From: Edaphochlamys debaryana
Lineage: Eukaryota > Chlorophyta > Chlorophyceae > Chlamydomonadales
NCBI GenBank assembly: GCA_016858145.1
Contig: JAEHOE010000030.1
Span: 620,001 to 684,000, forward strand
Reading direction: 5' to 3'
Length of the DNA stretch: 64,000 nucleotides
The notes beneath the pieces were generated by a model, which was given only the letters and a program-made list of their open reading frames with translations, had not been told where the DNA came from and ran no database searches. This document shows, piece by piece, positions 45,255 through 56,452 of the stretch. The stretch's first letter is position 1; each line of letters begins with the position of its first letter. The position numbers and the translations under genes are program-made.

Positions 45255-48200
45255 CTACCCGCCCGCCGCCTCAACCAGAGCCTCCGTCACAGAGCCACGG
45301 GCATCAGCCGCCGCCGGTCGGATCGCCCCTAGGGCAGCCTCGAAGTCCCGGAGCTCCAGCGGCCGCAGCACCATATCCCCCAGCTCCAGCTCCAGCCCTG
45401 CCGCCTCGGCCCCCATCCCGGGCCCTCCCTCCCCCTCGTCGTCCTCGGCCCCCTCTCCTCCGTAGCCCCCGTCATAACCACCCCCATCCACTGCAGCCGT
45501 CGCCGCTCCATTGCGGTAGCCACCAGCGGCTGCGGCCGCTGCGGCGGCGCTGACGGCTGGCAGGAGCTCCCGCACGGGGCCCATGGCGGCCTCGCGGCAC
45601 AGCTGCGCCAGGTCGCTGCCGCTGAAGCCTGGGCAGGCCAAGACGGTGGAACGGGGGAGGACGGGGGAACGTGAGTGGGGACTATAGATACTGTAACTCA
45701 TGCGGGGCGCAAGGGACTGAGGTTCCCAAGTCCCTAGCGCGCGTCTTCTACACCCCCAGGTTCGGCTCCATGGGGCGTGGGGACACCTAGGCTTCCGCGG
45801 GCTTTAGTCGCGCCAACTCGGGCGATGGCGGTAAGCCCAAGGTAAGCTGGGCTACGGTGTTGCTATCCGACCGGGCTCGGGGCCACCCTAACACAAACTC
45901 GCCCGCCCTCCCTTTTCCATAACTTCGTGTGCGTGTCCACCCGCGAGATTCCGTGCCCCTTTGCCCTCGCGGGCCCTCCCTCTCCACAGGCGCCGGCGAA
46001 CACTCGGTAAGCTCCCCACAGGTCTGCGTAGTCTGCGTAACACGCCCGACGCCACAACCAAGCGCTTCGCTTCGTTGATTTCTTCTAATCCCTAGCGCGC
46101 TCCCCTTGCCATTGCCACGGGGGAGTGTACTGAAAAGGCCCGCGCGCCTCTCACCCTGCGTCCGCTCCGCCAGCGCCTGCACCTCCTCTGCGCCCAGCTC
46201 CGCCCCCGCCAGCTCCGGCCGGGCCAGGGCGGCGGCGATGAAGGCGGCGCGGGCGGGCGTGTCGGGGAGGGGCACGGCCATGCGGCGGTCGAAGCGGCGA
46301 AGCAGGGCGGGGTCGCAGTCCTGCGGGCAGGCGAGGCGAGCATGGAGCTGACTGTTAGGGCGGCTAGAGGCGGCGTGTCCCGCAGGCCCCTAGGAGCCAA
46401 TGCATCGCCGGGGCGGGAGGGTGGCCCTCACCAAGGGACCTCCACGCCGTGCCTGCTGCCAGCACCCGCAAGGCGGTAACACACCTGGATGCGGTTGGTT
46501 GCCGCCATGAGGTACACCCGTGACGCGGCCCCCGCGCCTCCGCCTGCTGCAGGGCCTCCCCTGCCGGGCTGAGCACCAGTGCCGTGTCGAGGCTTGGGCG
46601 GAGGAAGGGGCGCAGGCGCGGGCGCGGCAACTTCGGTGGCCAGAGCGCTCATCTGCCGGCCGGGAACGAGCAACAGCGGGGTGCGAGGCATGGTAGAGCG
46701 AGGCGTCAACACAGCCCCAAGCCTGGCAGGCGTTAAGCTGCCTGAACGCAAGGCTGGGCTCTTTCGACAGCAGCTAGACCCGGATCCCTTTCAGGTTTCA
46801 GCACTGCCCACCTACCCACCTGCACGAGCAGCTCGTTCAGCAGGCGGCGGCTGAGCGGGTCCTCCCCAGAGCCCCGTGCGGGCGCCAGGCTGTCCACCTC
46901 GTCCTAGATACCGATCCGGGAAGGGCAGGGGTGTCAGGGGCTGTTCGCGTACGCCTTTCCATATGTTGGTCGACCCCTTCTGACCTTGTCGCGCCCCACA
47001 CGCCTCCCCGCCCCACCATGAACACGATGCAGGGCTGCAGCGCCCGCGCCAGAGCGAACACCGCCCGCAGCTGCTTCTCGCTCTCGCCGCTCCTGGGGGC
47101 GTGGGTGGGGGCGGGGTAGCGGCGGCAGAATGACGAGAGGGCTCAGATGCAGGTGAACCCGGGTTCGAGATGGTTCGGTACCGGAGCTTCCTGCCGTCGC
47201 CCTTTCAGTACCCACACACCACGCAGCCCACAGCACGCACCACTTGGACAGCACCGCCCCGGGTGTGACCAGGAGCAGGCGGGCGCCCGCCTCGGAGGCG
47301 ATGCGCTCCACCAGCATGGTCTGGGGGAGGCGGGAGGTCAGAAAGGGCAAGGCAGGCCCCGAAAGACGAGTTCGCAAGATGTTCCACAAACCCAGAGCCC
47401 GTGTGCATGGTACGCATGTCAATGGTAGCCCGCACCACTGACCTTGCCCGTGCCTGGTGGGCCGTGCAGCAGGAAGTTGCGGGGCGCCTGGCGGATGCCT
47501 AGGAAGCTGCAGGCAGTTGCGTAAACAGTGTATGCCGTGAAGCCGGGCTCGGCCAGCGCAACAGATGTCAAAGACTAGCGACGGGCCATGCTAACTACGC
47601 CCCCTTCCCAGTTGCTCTTACATGTGCGGCAGGCGCATGGGCAGCAGGAGCCCCAGCCTCAGCTCCTCCTTGACTGACCTGAGGCACGGAAGGGCGTGAT
47701 GTTATCAAAACCGTCAAGCCGTATACCGAGGGTTGGCGTGATAATGGGGCCCACATCCATGCCATGTGAGACGTGAGTAGGGTAGTTTTTCGAGGAGCAG
47801 GGAAACTTATCGAACCCCGCCGATGAGATCAGCGCATCGGCACAATCGGCACATTTCAGCTAGCGGAGACGTTGGCGGCGGGACGTGCTGATAGCGGTTG
47901 GGCCTTGCAAGGGTCGATGAGGGGAACCTCAGCCGTAGCTGTGGTGGTCCGCCTGGCTATGTCCAGGCCGAGGCGGTCAGACGCCTGACGAGCGCACCAC
48001 CTCGTGTAGTGCGGGGTTCCAACGGATTAATGGCCGGGTGCGAGCCCGCGTGCCGTGGTGCGGGCTGGTGGTGGAGGGGGTTGAGGGGCTGCACGGAGCC
48101 AGACTCGAACATTGGGCCCCCTGGGGGGGACCACGGGGCTCAGCCCTTTTCCTGCCTTCGGGCAGCCACCCTTGTCGAGGACTTCCGCTCACGATCGCCC

Positions 48201-49756
48201 TTCCGAAGGCCCTCACCGCCCAGTAGCCCTGTGCTCACCCCAGCCCAGCCAGTTCTTCCAGGCTGCCTCCCGGCGGCACGACCCGCAGGCACTGGGCCAT
48301 GACCTGTTGACCACAGAGAACCACAGAGGCCGGTAGTCAGGCTCACTGGAAGGAACCGGGGTGAAGACATGGTGCCGGCAGGGTACCGGAACGAAGGCAC
48401 GGTGGGAGATTGAGCCCAGTGGAGCCAGCTCACAACACCGGTACCGGCCCCACCCCCTCACCTCCTTCATGTGCTCCGTCAGCACCAGCCCCTCGGGCAG
48501 CCCCGCGCTGGGGGCGCCAGGCCCCGCTGCCGCTGCCGCTGCCGAGGGGCCCGGCGGCACAGCGGGCTCGCGTGCGCCAGTCCCCGGTGGCCCCAGCAGC
48601 CGGTGCGGTGACCTACTCCGAAGGTGGCTGCCCCGATCGAAGTCTGCTGCGTGTCCGGCAGGCCCAGGCCCAGCCGCTCCCAGGTTGCCGTCGCCGCCGT
48701 CGCCACGCGCCGCGTTAGATTGATCTGGGTCGGCCCCGGCGCCATCCAGCCCATCTGGGTCGTCTTCATCCACCTCAGGCCCCATGGCCGGCGCCCCGAA
48801 GCCGCCGCCGTAGTTGTCGTACGGCGGCGTGGCATCGACTGGCCTGAAGCCGTACGCTAGGGTGCCCTCCGGCGCCCCCGCGCCTGCACCAGCGGCGGCG
48901 GCACTGCCGCGGCGGGTGGGTGCGCAGGGGTGGCCTGGCGGGCGGATACGTGTGATAAACCGGACACGTGAAGGCGGTGGATTGGTGGAGGTAACCCACG
49001 AGGACAGGGAGCACGGCCAGGCTGCTTGTATAAACGCCCTCAACCTGACGCAGCGCCCGCAACAAGCAGGTCAAGGGACCTCTGCCACACGCCGCCATAC
49101 TCCTATGCCCAGCGCGTGTCAGCCCGCAGCCGCACCATGCTATGGGAACTGATAACATGCAAGACCCACTCGAGGTCCCAGCCTCACCTGACGAGCAGGT
49201 GCTGCCGGGAGTGCCGCCCACGCCCCGACCCACATCGCGCCGCCGTGCCACCGCTGCATCGGCGGCGGCTGCGGCCTCACCCCCGCAGGATGATGGTTGG
49301 CCGTGCGGCCGGGTCCGGCCTTCTCCACGAAGGCGGATTCGTATGGCCTGGGGGAGGGGTTGGTTGAGGGGGCTGAGTGTCAGAGACGTCCCTACAGGTC
49401 TCAAACTGGCCTGAAGCGCAGGCCTACTCATCTTGCACCTCCGTCCCTGATTCATTCCCCCCGAACAATGCTAGCGTCTCCCCAAAACACCTGCCATACT
49501 CAGGGTATGCGGAGACTCAGCGTCTGCCCACCTCGTAGCGTGAGCGGAAGGTCTCCAGCAGCGCCGTGCAGGTATCGCGTACCAAGGGGGGCAGACCGCC
49601 CGCAGCGTGCAGCTCCAAGGCACACGAGAGCGCGCACCAGGCGCTGTTGTATAAAGTGAGGCTCGTGATCGGGTCGCCACGGTCCTCGCTCTCCAGAGCC
49701 GCGACAGCGTGGCAGAGCACGTCCTGCAGCGCGGGCGCGAAAGCCGCTCCCGCCAT
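45255..49756 (-). CDS. MIT-like + AAA ATPase, katanin/spastin/VPS4 (meiotic) clade
   Basis: Start at 49756. Exon 1 is a MIT-like helical hairpin (ALQDVLCHAVAALESED, then LTLYNSAWCALSCALELH). Next comes a long low-complexity linker (exons near 49360-49190 and 48930-48480) ending in a conserved entry, SLEELAGLG and SVKEELRLGLLLPM. The AAA module is spread over many exons: Walker A LLHGPPGTGKT (47470-47330), PGAVLSKWSGESEKQLRAVF, Walker B CIVFMDEVDSLAP (split by the intron between 47035 and 46905), RRLLNELLVQ, VYLMAATNRIQ (sensor 1), DPALLRRFDRR (arginine finger) and FSGSDLAQLCREAAMGPVRE. The 'CREAAMGPVRE' ending marks the clade of hexameric AAA enzymes that sever microtubules or disassemble ESCRT-III. 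Which of these it is cannot be decided. The 3' end is Gly/acidic-rich. An intron (about 45640-46150) carries a dispersed repeat. Confidence 0.82.
46028..46088 (-). repeat. 61-bp dispersed repeat, copy 2 (inverted)
   Basis: Reverse-complement copy of 33184-33244, 60 of 61 bases identical, inside an intron of the AAA ATPase gene. The flanks of the two copies do not match beyond a few bases. Confidence 0.9.
48135..48176 (+). repeat. Short dispersed hairpin motif, copy 1
   Basis: The 18 bases ggggctcagcccttttcc are followed by a small GC hairpin and 'cttgtc'. The same layout occurs at 60085-60128. It lies in a 0.55-kb intron of the AAA ATPase gene. Confidence 0.55.
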
Positions 49757-50149
49757 GTCGGGATGCAAGCCGTGCCGCCCGGCTCAATCCCCGAGGGGCC
49801 ACGGGCCCCGAAGCTAGTACATCACGAGGCGTATATCCAGTCGCGGTGTAACAGAGCGCAGTCAACGCCGGGCAGGTAAGGGGTCGTCGTGTCTCGAGGT
49901 TTGCGGGGACAGCGTGTGGCGATGTACCGAGCGCCAAAGCGTTGAGAGTCCACTACTATTCACGACTGCAGGGGCGCTGGGCGCCGAACCAGAGCAGAGA
50001 TTTGCGGATCGCAGGTTACTCACCCCCAGGTTTTTTTCCTACCCGGCCGGCCCCGCCCAAACGAGCGCACACACAACAAAGAGCATATTGGCAATTCCCT
50101 CAGCACCAGCTCCCCTCCATTAAGCTTGCTTCCAAAGTTGCGGGCAGAC
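49757..50149. promoter_or_regulatory. Shared divergent promoter, AAA ATPase and CCD
   Basis: 393 bases separate the two start codons. The half near the CCD gene is less GC-rich and contains 'ggtttttttcc'. No TATA box is evident. Confidence 0.5.
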
Positions 50150-53100
50150 ATGTCACAGCTCCGGGGCGCCCCGGCTGCTCCAGCGCAGCGGCCTCTTCGA
50201 CCGGGGAGATGCAGGGCCACACGCACATCTGGTGAGTCGAAGCTGCCTTGCTTGGGCGTAGGAAACGCGCAAGTCCAATGTCTAGCTCCGTCACGCCGCA
50301 GTCCGCGCAACGCTGCTGGTTGAGCCACGGAGGGCTCCATCGCCAGTCCCGCCGGAGAGGCCCCAGGAGCGCGTGGACCAGCAAGTGGCAGACCGCATCT
50401 CGTCGGGCCGCCTCGCCGAGCCCAGGCCACAGCAAGCTCCACACCGCAACAAGGAACCCGTAACACGTGAGTGATTTTTGGGTCTGGGCTGGTGCCGCGG
50501 CGGGCGTTTCGGTAATCGCCGTGACTCTCGAATGCCGTGTGCCCTGCGCAGTCGCGACCATCAACGACGTGCGAACGATGTTCGCGAGCTGCCTGCATGA
50601 GCTGGCATACTGGGTTGACCCCGCCTGGGTGAGCAGGGGGCTGTCGGGTACCGTAACCGGTACCGCCGCAGGCAAAAGGCACTCGAGCCCCGCGTGCACG
50701 CACCACTCCCTCATGTGCTCCCGCCTGAGCCTGCCTGAGCCCTACCAACTCAACGCCTTCGCAGGTTAGCGGCACCATTCCGCCGGAGCTGTGCGGCACT
50801 TACTATCGCAACGGCCCGGGGCTGCAGGTGGGGTGCCCCCAACTTGTCGCCAGGCGGTGTAGCCCCTTGTGCCTGGGTCTTCCTCCCATCCAGCCCTGCT
50901 ACCAGCTGCCCGGGATCTGGCCCCGTTTTTGCGCTCCACCTGGGTCAGACACGTGGCCTTCATGCCCTGGAGACGAGGCGCTTGGAACCACCTGCCGCCT
51001 TTCCCGCCCATCCCCTCCCTCCCCTCCCCTCCCCTTCATTTACCCTCCAAAACCCCCCACCCCCATCCAGGTGACCAACCCCCGCTACCGGCGCCACACG
51101 CTGGACGGCGACGGCATGGTCTTCTCCCTGGCCTTCAGCGGCGGCCGGGCCTACTTCCGGAACCGCTTCGTGCGGACGCAGGGGTTCGTGGCGGAGCAGG
51201 TGGGGGCCGGGAAGGCGGTGGGGGTGGTGCTGGTGAGGGGCGAGGGGGAAGCAGGCGGGGCGTGCTTGAGCGCGTAAATTGCGATGGTGCGTGCACCTGC
51301 ACAGTGTTTGGGATGGTGCCCGAGGCAGAAAGGGCGGCCATGGGCAGGCGCCACACCAGCGCTCGCGTCCTCCGCAGTTACTCTTGCACGGGGTGGAGCA
51401 GGCGGGGGCCAAGGGTGCCATGCAGTACCAGGAACGGCAGGCAGCTCTGGGCGCCTTTGGCGGCGTCGAGAGCAGGGTGCAGGGGGTCTGCAGCGTCCTT
51501 ACCTGCCCTTCCCCACCTGCTTCGTTGCTCGCCGCAGGCCGCGGGCCGGCCGCTGTTCCGTAACTCCTTCACGCGGGGCGCCGCGGACGGCTCCCGGCGC
51601 TTCAACCCGTTCGACCTGCGCTTCAAGAACGTGGCCAACACGGGGGTGCTGCCGTGGGCGGGGCAGCTGTACGCGCTGTGGGAGGTAGGGGCGCCGGGGT
51701 GTGGGCGGGGACTGGCCGGGGGGCAGAGGTCATCGGGGGAAGAAGGCGACGGCAGGCGGCGAACAGGATCAGGGGTAGAGCATGTGGGCCTCTTGACCGC
51801 ATTCCAGTAAGTGCACTTTGCGCGCCGTACCTTCCTGCCTGCCCCAGGCCGGCCTGCCGTACCGCATGGACCCCGACTCCCTGGATACGCACGAGGAGAC
51901 CCGCATGGGGGGCCAGATCCGGGGCAACAACTTCTCGGCGCACTACCACGTGCTGCCGGACCAGGTGGGGTGCAGCGGAGGGATTGAGAAGATGCGGAGG
52001 GGGAGCAGGCGGGGACAGCGAAGGGGGCCGTCGGTCCTGACTGGGCTTGGGAGTAGAACGCACAGATGGCCGATCTCGACTTCTTGCCTTGATAGTGCAG
52101 CGCCCAGGGTCCCCACTCCGCGCCACCCCCTCGCAACTCCCGCTGACATGCCTGCCCCCTCCCGACCACTCGAACCCTCCACCACGACAGCCGCCTTCGC
52201 CCTCGGGCCGCGGCGACCGGGTAGCTCAGGCCTGGGCGCGGGCGCAGCAGCAGGAGGAGCAGCGGGCGGCGCGGCAGCGGCAGGGCGCGGCGCAGGCGGC
52301 CTCGCAGGGGCAGGGGGCCGCCGAGGCCGAGGCCGGTCCCAAGCGCCTGGTGACCTTCTCCAATGAGTTTGGCTTTGGCGGCGCCAAGGCTGTGTTCTTC
52401 GAGTTCGATGAGGCGGGCCGGCTCATCCTCGAGACCGAGCACTCGCTGCCGGTGCGTGGGTGCGGCGGGAGCGGGGGGGGAGGGGAGAGGAGGGTGAGGG
52501 TGAGGGTGTGGGCAAGGAGGGCTTGCACTCCGCACTGGGCACAGACTACGACGGATTTGGGCGGAGCGTGCGGGCTAGCGCTCTGCATTGCCGCATCAAC
52601 TAACCCCTCCGTCCACCCACCTAACCACCCACCCGCCCCACCTGAACCCCCCCCCCCAGGGTGTGGACATTGCCATCCTGCACGACATGCTCGTCACGGA
52701 GCACTGGTACGGCCTCATCGTGGGCCCCATCACCCTGCAGCCCGCCAAGTTCGCCAGCCAGGTGGGGAGCTGCGGGGAGTGCGGGCTGCCTTATGGGGGC
52801 TGCGGGGCCGGATACAGACGGGGGTGGAGTGGCCACGGGGGAACGCAGGCGGGAGCCTTACGGGTTTCTCCAAGCCCGCCTCCACCTCCACTCTCCCTTC
52901 TCGCCCCCCCACCCACCCACCCAGTACATGCTGGGCCGCTGCTCCATCGCCGAGTGCCTGGTCTTCGACGAGGCCAAGCCCACGCGCATCATGTTCTTCC
53001 CCCGGCCGGGGCGCCCCAGCGGCAAGGGTGAGCACGCCACCCCCTGGCCACCGGGCAGTGGAGGGGCAAGGCCCAGGCGGCCATCCCGGCCAGTGCCAGT

Positions 53101-54851
53101 CCCGCTCGCCCCGTTGGCCCGCCCCTTGACACGGTCGCTGCACCCCCCCCCCCGCAGCCCTCAAGCCCGTGGTGCTGGAGGCGGAGCCCTTCTTCGCCTT
53201 CCACAACGTCAACGCATACGAGCGGGAGGGCGGCCAGGTACGGCCGGCCCGGGGGCTGGGCGTTGCACCGTGGAATGTGCGTGATGTGAAGCGGGGCTTG
53301 TACCGGGGATTGGAATGGCCTCAATTGCCCATTTCTGCTTGAGGGGGTGTTCACATGTGACGGGGCTCGTCGGGGTTCGGGTCGAACCTCGCACGAACCC
53401 GGGTGCGCATGTGAACGCCCCCTTACGGGGCCCCGGGAAGTACCGCAGCCCCTTGACGCGCCCGTCTCGCCTGCCGCCCTGCGCCCCCGCCCCCCTAACC
53501 TCAGGTGGTTGTGGCTGACACGGTGGCGTGGGACTGTGTCAACTTCGACCTGGAGATCTACGACCGCGACTGCAAGCGCACGGACGGCTTCGAGGGTGAG
53601 CGGCAGCGTGCCCAGGGGCTGTTCAGTGCCGGTATGGGCTGGCCTCGGCAGCACCGGGGTCAGCGTGAAGGGGTCTGCCTCGTGCTGGTCCTGCACTTGC
53701 TGAGGATCCGAGCTGTGGATGCGGGTCATCGTGCGTGCAGCACCTTGGTATCGCTTGTAGCGGGGGCGCTTACCAGGTACCTCCCGCCCCTTGCCCCCCG
53801 CACTCGCCGTGGCCCCAGGCGGCGCCCGCGCGCACCTCACGCGCCTCACGTGCGACCTCCGCCGCGGCAGCGTGCGGCGCCAGAAGCTGCTGCAGGTAGG
53901 GCAGCCCCCGGCCGCTTGGTGAAGGAACGGGCAGGCCCGGGCCTGCCTCCCCTCACTGCCTCCCTTCCGCGCCACGTCCCACAGCTCCCCGTGCCTCCCC
54001 CGCCTCCTAACCCCACCCTGCCATACGCCCCTCCGCAGCGCACGGTGGAGTTCCCGGCGAAGGACCCGCGTGTGGCCGCGCGGCCGCACCGCGTGGGCTG
54101 GTTCATCGCGGACGCTGTGGACGACCCGGTGCTGTGGGGGCCGGCGCAGGTGGGGGCGGGGGAGGGGCGGGGAACAGGACGGGGGGGTTGGAGGATTGCA
54201 CAGCGCAGGGTCAACATCAGGACGGATGCGGCTGCCTCCTTTCCCCGCTGCCTTCCTCGCACCTCCCTGCCCCTCCTCTCGCACCCAAGTCTTTCGCCGA
54301 GCTGACATTCCCTGGCTGACACGAGCAGCCCTACACACCCCGCTCTTAACTTCGAACCTCCCCCCGTCCCCGCCTCCCCTCAGAGCCTGGTCCGCGTGGA
54401 GCTGCCCGAGGACCCCGCGGGAGAGCGGGAAGCGGCCGCAGCGGAGCGACCGGGCGCCGCGGGCAGCCGCAGCCTGCTGGCGCCGCCGCGCCGCGCCGCC
54501 GGGGCCGCGCTGGGCGCCGCGGCGGGCGCCGCTGCCGGCGTAGCCGTGGACGAGTTCTACCTGGGGGACCGGACGTTCCCGGGGGAGCCCATGTTCATTC
54601 CAAAGCCGGGGAGTGCCCGCGAGGGCGAGGGCTGGCTGCTGGTGGGCGTGCACGACGCGGGCACGGAGAAGGGCGACGTGCACATCTTCGACGCCGAGGC
54701 GCTGTCGGCGGGGCCGCTCGCGACGATTCACCTTCCGCACCGCCTGCCCGTCTCCCTGCACGGCGCCTGGGACCCCACCTACCGCGGCCCCGACCCGGCT
54801 GACGCCGCCGTGCCGCGGTGGAGCGAGGTGGGCAGCGCGCGGCCGCTGTAA
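50150..54851 (+). CDS. Carotenoid cleavage dioxygenase (RPE65/CCD family)
   Basis: ATG 50150 begins an Arg/Pro/Ala-rich plastid transit-like leader. Exons 50150-50231, 50302-50466, 50552-50628, 50765-50827 and 51071-51199 join in phase, and about nine more follow to TAA 54851. Blades and iron ligands in order: GTIPPELCGTYYRNGPGLQ, TLDGDGMVFSLAFSGG, RFNPFDLRFKNVANTG, FSAHYHVLPD (His 1), LHDMLVTEHWYGLIVGP (His 2), FFAFHNVNAYE (His 3) and LPVSLHGAW (His 4). The family uses a four-His non-haem iron to cleave carotenoid double bonds with O2, yielding apocarotenoids. The exact substrate is unclear. Inserts of low complexity occur (AQQQEEQRAARQRQ near 52240; Ala-rich, 54480s). An open stretch at 51379-51473 could be an extra exon, but the family reads straight from 51199 to 51540. 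One intron holds a MITE-like element (53342). Confidence 0.9.
53342..53423. mobile_element. MITE-like 82-bp inverted-repeat element in CCD intron
   Basis: Left end agggggtgttcacatgtg and right end, read inverted, agggggcgttcacatgcg agree at 16 of 18 bases. The interior folds again (ggggttcg / cgaaccc). It lies wholly inside the intron after 53237. The small size, terminal inverted repeats and lack of coding sequence fit a miniature transposon. No target-site duplication is certain. Confidence 0.6.
54847..54851 (+). terminator. TGTAA overlapping the CCD stop codon
   Basis: The stop TAA of the CCD gene is part of TGTAA, the algal polyadenylation pentamer. It sits too early to be the usual signal unless the 3' untranslated region is nearly absent, so it may be coincidental. 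Confidence 0.2.
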
Positions 54852-56452
54852 AGCGGGAACAGGGCCGGACCGTGGATGGCGAATGGCGAGGTTGGAGGGA
54901 CGGAGTGGGCGTGCCCCGGGCCCGGAGGGAAGGTGCCGATTGGGCTTCGCCGTGGGGCGTGAGCAGGGGTGCGTGCGGCCTCTGTGTGGCTGGTGGTGGG
55001 GTGCGGAGCCCGGGGGAGGCGAAAGGTCTCCGAGGCTCCAAGGTGGGAGTGAGCTGCGGATGGTTGCGCCGTCTGGGTGGGCGGCGGGCAAGCCGGTAGG
55101 GTTGGAAGGGCGCGTCCGCGTTGGGAGAGAGCTGTTGTCGGGGAGAGCGGACAGCGGTGTCTTGGAGAAGAGATAGGACTAGAGCTGAGGGCAAAACTCA
55201 CCCCCGCAAAGGGGGCACCAATGTCTGAGGTGTGCCGAGAGCGTCCAGACAATTGAGACAAATACAGAAGCTCCAATACCTGTCCGTGGAACTGCGCGGC
55301 TATTTCGTGTCGGGTTCCTGCTGCTTGAAGTCTTGCAATCCCTTATTCAGTCCTTCATGCCTAATGTACCGTGTGTACCTTCTTCCCCTAATTTCTGCAG
55401 GCGTGGTTAGTCCTGTAGAGAGGCCTTCTTGCTATTCAGTGCTTTTGTTGTGCTATCTGTTGTATTGCTTTGCGTTGGCCTCTGAGCAAGCTGGTGTGCA
55501 GTATGTGTTCTATAAGGCCCGTATCTGGCCCTGCGCGTACCTAGCTTGCCGCTCCTTGGCCTTAACTGTTGGTAATCAAGGGCATCCCGAGGACTGCGGA
55601 GACCCCGTGTACCCCCAACCTTTTGGCGGCGTGCCAAAACAGCTGGGACACCGCCTGTGTAGTAAAGATGGATAGGAACCGAATGAGAGCTCCTGTTGTC
55701 TCAAGTCGTCCATCAGCAAAGTGTTTTAGATGGCTCCCCTGGAGTGGGACGCAATGGGTGCCTGCGGGTGAGTGCGGGCCCACGCAGGGGGGCCACGTGG
55801 TGTAACGAGCTCAGTGCCTGGCGCCTGTCTTCCGCTGCTCCTGACACTGTTGTGGCCGTGTCTGCTTCCTTCTTGCAATCTTGCTGACCCGCTGGGTTTC
55901 AGCAAGGCCTCGGTCATATCAAGCGAGTCGATTGTGTGGAGGCATGGCCAACACCGGCGGCGAGCATCAGCAGCCCGGAACACCCTCGGCTTTCGATGTC
56001 GGGCGAGCCCCGGAACCGTCGTGCTACTGGGGCCAGGTGTCAGCAGACCTAACCGGCGTGTCGGAGCCGATCCCATCGTCTCGGGGCGTTTCGTGCCAGT
56101 ACCGCGCCTGAGCTTGTACCTCTCAGGTACCGGAACAGGTACGTCCCAACCGCCTGCCCGCGCTTCAAACAACCTAGGCCCGGACACTTCGGCGGCGTCT
56201 GCAAGGTGTCATGCGTCGCGCGCCAGGTAAGGCGGCTCACGAGAGCTCAGGCCCGCACACTTTTGTGCGGCAGGCGGTTGGGCTGGTTGGGCACCATCAC
56301 GGCATGGTGATGCCCCGCCCCCGGCCACAGAAACGCGCAGCCACACCTTCGCGCCCATATAGCCGAGCTCTGCAGACGCCGAGAGGCATAGCCAATACAT
56401 CGTGTAGACATTCTGCAGCCCACTACACCCGCAGACAGCCTGCCCTCCGACC
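54852..56452. other. Intergenic, CCD to ferredoxin
   Basis: The first 350 bases are G-rich 3' flank. 55200-55680 is less GC-rich than most of the window, with many short pyrimidine runs. No recognisable gene; the last 200 bases should include the ferredoxin promoter and leader. Confidence 0.55.

Noticed and set aside
51379..51473. Possible extra CCD exon (open, phase-compatible)
   Set aside because: The family sequence continues directly from 51199 to 51540 (FVAEQ to AAGRPLF), so the stretch is more likely intron.
51378..52535. 385-codon open frame on the minus strand
   Set aside because: Mirror of CCD exons; the plus strand carries the iron-binding His motifs.
54480..54545. Ala/Gly-rich segment in CCD that looks like a membrane helix
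   Set aside because: It is rich in Arg at its start and lies inside the propeller between blades; more likely a low-complexity loop insert.
52989..55091. 700-codon open frame on the minus strand
   Set aside because: It lies opposite the CCD exons and introns, has no family resemblance and reflects high GC at third codon positions.
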